A stretch of DNA of 64,000 bases from VAZQ01 sp963835165 (GTDB lineage Bacteria > Pseudomonadota > Alphaproteobacteria > Rhizobiales > Xanthobacteraceae): contig CAWIGD010000006.1 of NCBI GenBank assembly GCA_963835165.1, positions 1-64,000 on the forward strand. The letters run 5' to 3'. The position numbers were made by a program, and so were the translations under genes. The notes below the pieces were generated by a model. That model made no database searches. It was not told the DNA's origin and saw nothing but the letters and a program-made list of their open reading frames with translations. Below, piece by piece: positions 62,304 through 64,000 of this stretch (its first letter is position 1; every line of letters begins with the position of its first letter).

Positions 62304-63475
62304 GGCGTTTGTCCCATGAGAGCGCTGGTGCGCTGAGCGATGCGTTCCATGACCGCGGTGATTGCATTGGCAATGAAAGCCGGGGGCTCGATGATCACCC
62401 CGCGGGAAATAGCGAGGTATCCCAGCACGAAGCTCACGGTCAGGGCGATGTAGGGGAGCACCAGTACGATCGGGGTGTGCACGCCCGCAATCATGCCGAC
62501 GAAGCCGAGGCCACGCAGCGCTGCGACCACGCTGATGGCGCCGAGGAGCGACATCGTGCGGCCCTGCCGTGTGGTGCGCGGCGCGCCGAGATAGGCGTAA
62601 GTCATCACGACGAAGGCCAGCGGGTAGAGGGGCGCGGTGATTCGGTCGTGAAATTCGGCCCGGACCTGATCCGGCTGATCCACAAACAGCTGGTCGGTCC
62701 GCGTGGGATCAAAAAGCTCCCAGAGATATCGTTCCCGTACCGAATATTTCAGGCTCTGTTTGTTGTTGGAGAGCCACGACAAATCGAAGCCATAGCTGTT
62801 GAACAGAACGATCGCGGGATCGCGCTGGCCGGTCTCGTGCCGCTGCACGGTGCCATTCTCCAGCACGAGGAACAGGCCGCGCTCGTTCTTTACGATGTCG
62901 CCCTGCTCGGCGAGAATGCTTGCCCGCTCCTTGGGGTCGCGCTGGTCGTCGATGAAGATCCCGAGCAATTGTCCGTTGGGACGCCGTTCGCGAATGTGGA
63001 GGGTGAGCCGCTCTTCAAGCTTGGTGAAGCGGCCCGGCTGCACGATGTTCGAAACGAGATCGGCGCGAACCTCGGTCGCCCAGCGCCGCAACTCGCGCAG
63101 TCCCCATGGCGAAACGTAGATGCTGATCGCTGCGACCAGCAGCGACACGACGATCCCGACCGCCAGGAAGGGCCGGAACAGGACCCACGGCGGCATGCCG
63201 GACGCGTTCATCACGATGAGCTCGGAATCGTTCCCGAGCTTGTTGAGCACGTGCGCGACCGCGATCATCAGCGCGATCGGCGCGATGATCAGGACAAGCA
63301 GCGGGACGATGAGGCCGGTGATGCCGATGAAGACGAAGATGCTCTGACCTTGATTCGTCATCAGGTCGATGTCACGCAACGCCTGCGTGATCCACATCAG
63401 CGCGGTCACGCTGGCGCAAATGACCAGGAACGCACCGAACGTGGTGCGAAAAATATAGCGGCCGATGGACCCCAT
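62300..63475 (-). CDS. lptF: LPS export ABC transporter permease LptF
   Basis: 391 residues. YIFRTTFGAFLVICASVTALMW as first helix, PIALMIAVAHVLNKLGNDSELIVMNASG as coupling region, central periplasmic domain, C-terminal three helices. First gene of the lptF-lptG-lptD operon. The ATG at 63475 opens MGSIGRYIFR. Confidence 0.96.
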   Translation of the reverse strand: MGSIGRYIFRTTFGAFLVICASVTALMWITQALRDIDLMTNQGQSIFVFIGITGLIVPLLVLIIAPIALMIAVAHVLNKLGNDSELIVMNASGMPPWVLFRPFLAVGIVVSLLVAAISIYVSPWGLRELRRWATEVRADLVSNIVQPGRFTKLEERLTLHIRERRPNGQLLGIFIDDQRDPKERASILAEQGDIVKNERGLFLVLENGTVQRHETGQRDPAIVLFNSYGFDLSWLSNNKQSLKYSVRERYLWELFDPTRTDQLFVDQPDQVRAEFHDRITAPLYPLAFVVMTYAYLGAPRTTRQGRTMSLLGAISVVAALRGLGFVGMIAGVHTPIVLVLPYIALTVSFVLGYLAISRGVIIEPPAFIANAITAVMERIAQRTSALMGQTP

Positions 63476-63802
63476 CCGAATTACGCGTCCCCGCTCACGG
63501 CAAAACCTCGGCGCGCCGGCTCTCTGCCCCTCAACGGCGCCCCAATGGTAAACCGGTCCCCTTTTTACCCTCTATTTGATCACGCAACAAAATGGCTTGG
63601 CCAAGGCAAACCCTTTGAGTATGCACAACAAAACGTTAATCTGGGGGGCGTTGCCCGGCCGCCACAGGGCTTTGGGGGCAAGGCCCACCGGACCTACCGT
63701 GGATGAGTCGCGAGGAGGCCCGTTCAACGGGCGGTCGCGACCCGCAGGCGGCGGCCCGCACGTTTCTCGTTTTGTCGAACCCGATCGAGAGGACCCACCC
63801 TG
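63476..63802. other. Divergent promoter region between lptF and pepA
   Basis: 327 bp without a gene. The minus-strand promoter for lptF is listed separately. For pepA, TTGGCC (63597-63602), 17 bases, TATGCA (63620-63625) is a weak plus-strand candidate. AT content is higher than around. Confidence 0.5.
63562..63590 (-). promoter_or_regulatory. Candidate promoter of lptF-lptG-lptD
   Basis: On the minus strand TTGTTG (63590-63585), 17 bases, TAAAAA (63567-63562), about 87 bp before the lptF ATG. Confidence 0.45.
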
Positions 63803-64000
63803 ATGTCCGGCGCCCTCAAGCTCCAATTTGCCCCGATTGCCACCCCCGCCAAGGGGGTTCTCGTCCTGTTCTGCGAGGAGGGGTTGAAATTCGGCCGGGC
63901 GGCGACCCGGGCGATCGAGCCGAGCGGCGACCTGGTCACCCGCGCGGCGGCCGCCGACCGGTTCAAGGGTAAGAACGGGTCCGCGCTCGACATCGTAGCC
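63803..64000 (+). CDS. pepA: Leucyl aminopeptidase, N-terminal part (3' end outside window)
   Basis: 66 residues visible: MSGALKLQFAPIATPAKGVL, LVLFCEEGLKFG, AAADRFKGKNGSALDIVA. The N-terminal macro-like domain of M17 aminopeptidases in this order looks like this, and the gene regularly stands divergent to lptF. GAGAGG lies ten bases before ATG 63803. The catalytic domain is beyond the edge. Confidence 0.8.
   Translation, partial: MSGALKLQFAPIATPAKGVLVLFCEEGLKFGRAATRAIEPSGDLVTRAAAADRFKGKNGSALDIVA

Noticed and set aside
1..64000. CRISPR array, tRNA or rRNA genes, prophage
   Set aside because: No regularly spaced short repeats, no cloverleaf candidates noticed by eye, and no phage structural genes. 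A covariance scan could still reveal tRNAs missed here.

Overview
The window comes from a high-GC alphaproteobacterium of the order Hyphomicrobiales (Rhizobiales). The order of the housekeeping genes (rpsF-rpsR-DUF2232-rplI, dnaB, alr, radA, cvpA-purF; fabD-fabG-acpP-fabF-mltG-yicC-gmk; lptF-lptG-lptD-surA-pdxA-rsmA; divergent pepA) and the many Tat-exported orphan substrate-binding proteins point to the Bradyrhizobiaceae/Xanthobacteraceae neighbourhood. This placement rests on synteny and protein style, not on a marker search.

1-6.4 kb and 16.6-23.5 kb (minus strand): two head-to-tail arrays holding 13 copies or remnants of one family of periplasmic binding protein (ABC_sub_bind type), with no permease or ATPase. 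Neighbouring copies overlap by ATGA. The last codons of each copy (Glu-Val-Ile-Glu-stop) also form an extended Shine-Dalgarno sequence, GAGGTGATC, for the next copy. Some copies are fused, frameshifted or truncated. An IS110-family element (421-1563) sits exactly in one gene junction. Its long left end looks like a bridge RNA whose guide segments match both this target and the element's own right end.

6.7-16.4 kb: a signalling island between the arrays. It has a hybrid histidine kinase with two receivers, a stand-alone receiver, a receiver-PP2C phosphatase (RsbU type), a STAS anti-anti-sigma protein, an RsbW-type kinase, a winged-helix/ATPase regulator and a receiver-adenylate cyclase. Four copies of a 33-bp element (6515, 10547, 12116, 23529) lie upstream of the small gene heading array 1, the kinase, the phosphatase/STAS divergent region and array 2. 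This suggests that the arrays and the signalling genes share regulation.

23.5-33.7 kb: a 545-bp intergenic region with a possible small RNA and a hairpin repeat, two Bug-family (TctC-like) binding proteins, nnrU-like, panB, a TPR membrane protein, a proline-rich lipoprotein, der, an exported protein of unknown function and a large MscS-type channel.

33.9-48 kb: an SDR, purF, cvpA, radA, alr, dnaB, then two tandem cyclopropane-fatty-acid synthases and a c-type cytochrome-like gene placed between dnaB and the ribosomal cluster rplI-DUF2232-rpsR-rpsF.

48-64 kb: fatty acid synthesis (fabD, fabG, acpP, frameshifted fabF), mltG, yicC, gmk, and convergent rsmA, frameshifted pdxA, surA-like, lptD, lptG and lptF (outer-membrane assembly), with pepA starting at the right edge. 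The fabF and pdxA frameshifts may be sequencing errors, so the frameshifts in the binding-protein arrays also need read-level confirmation.
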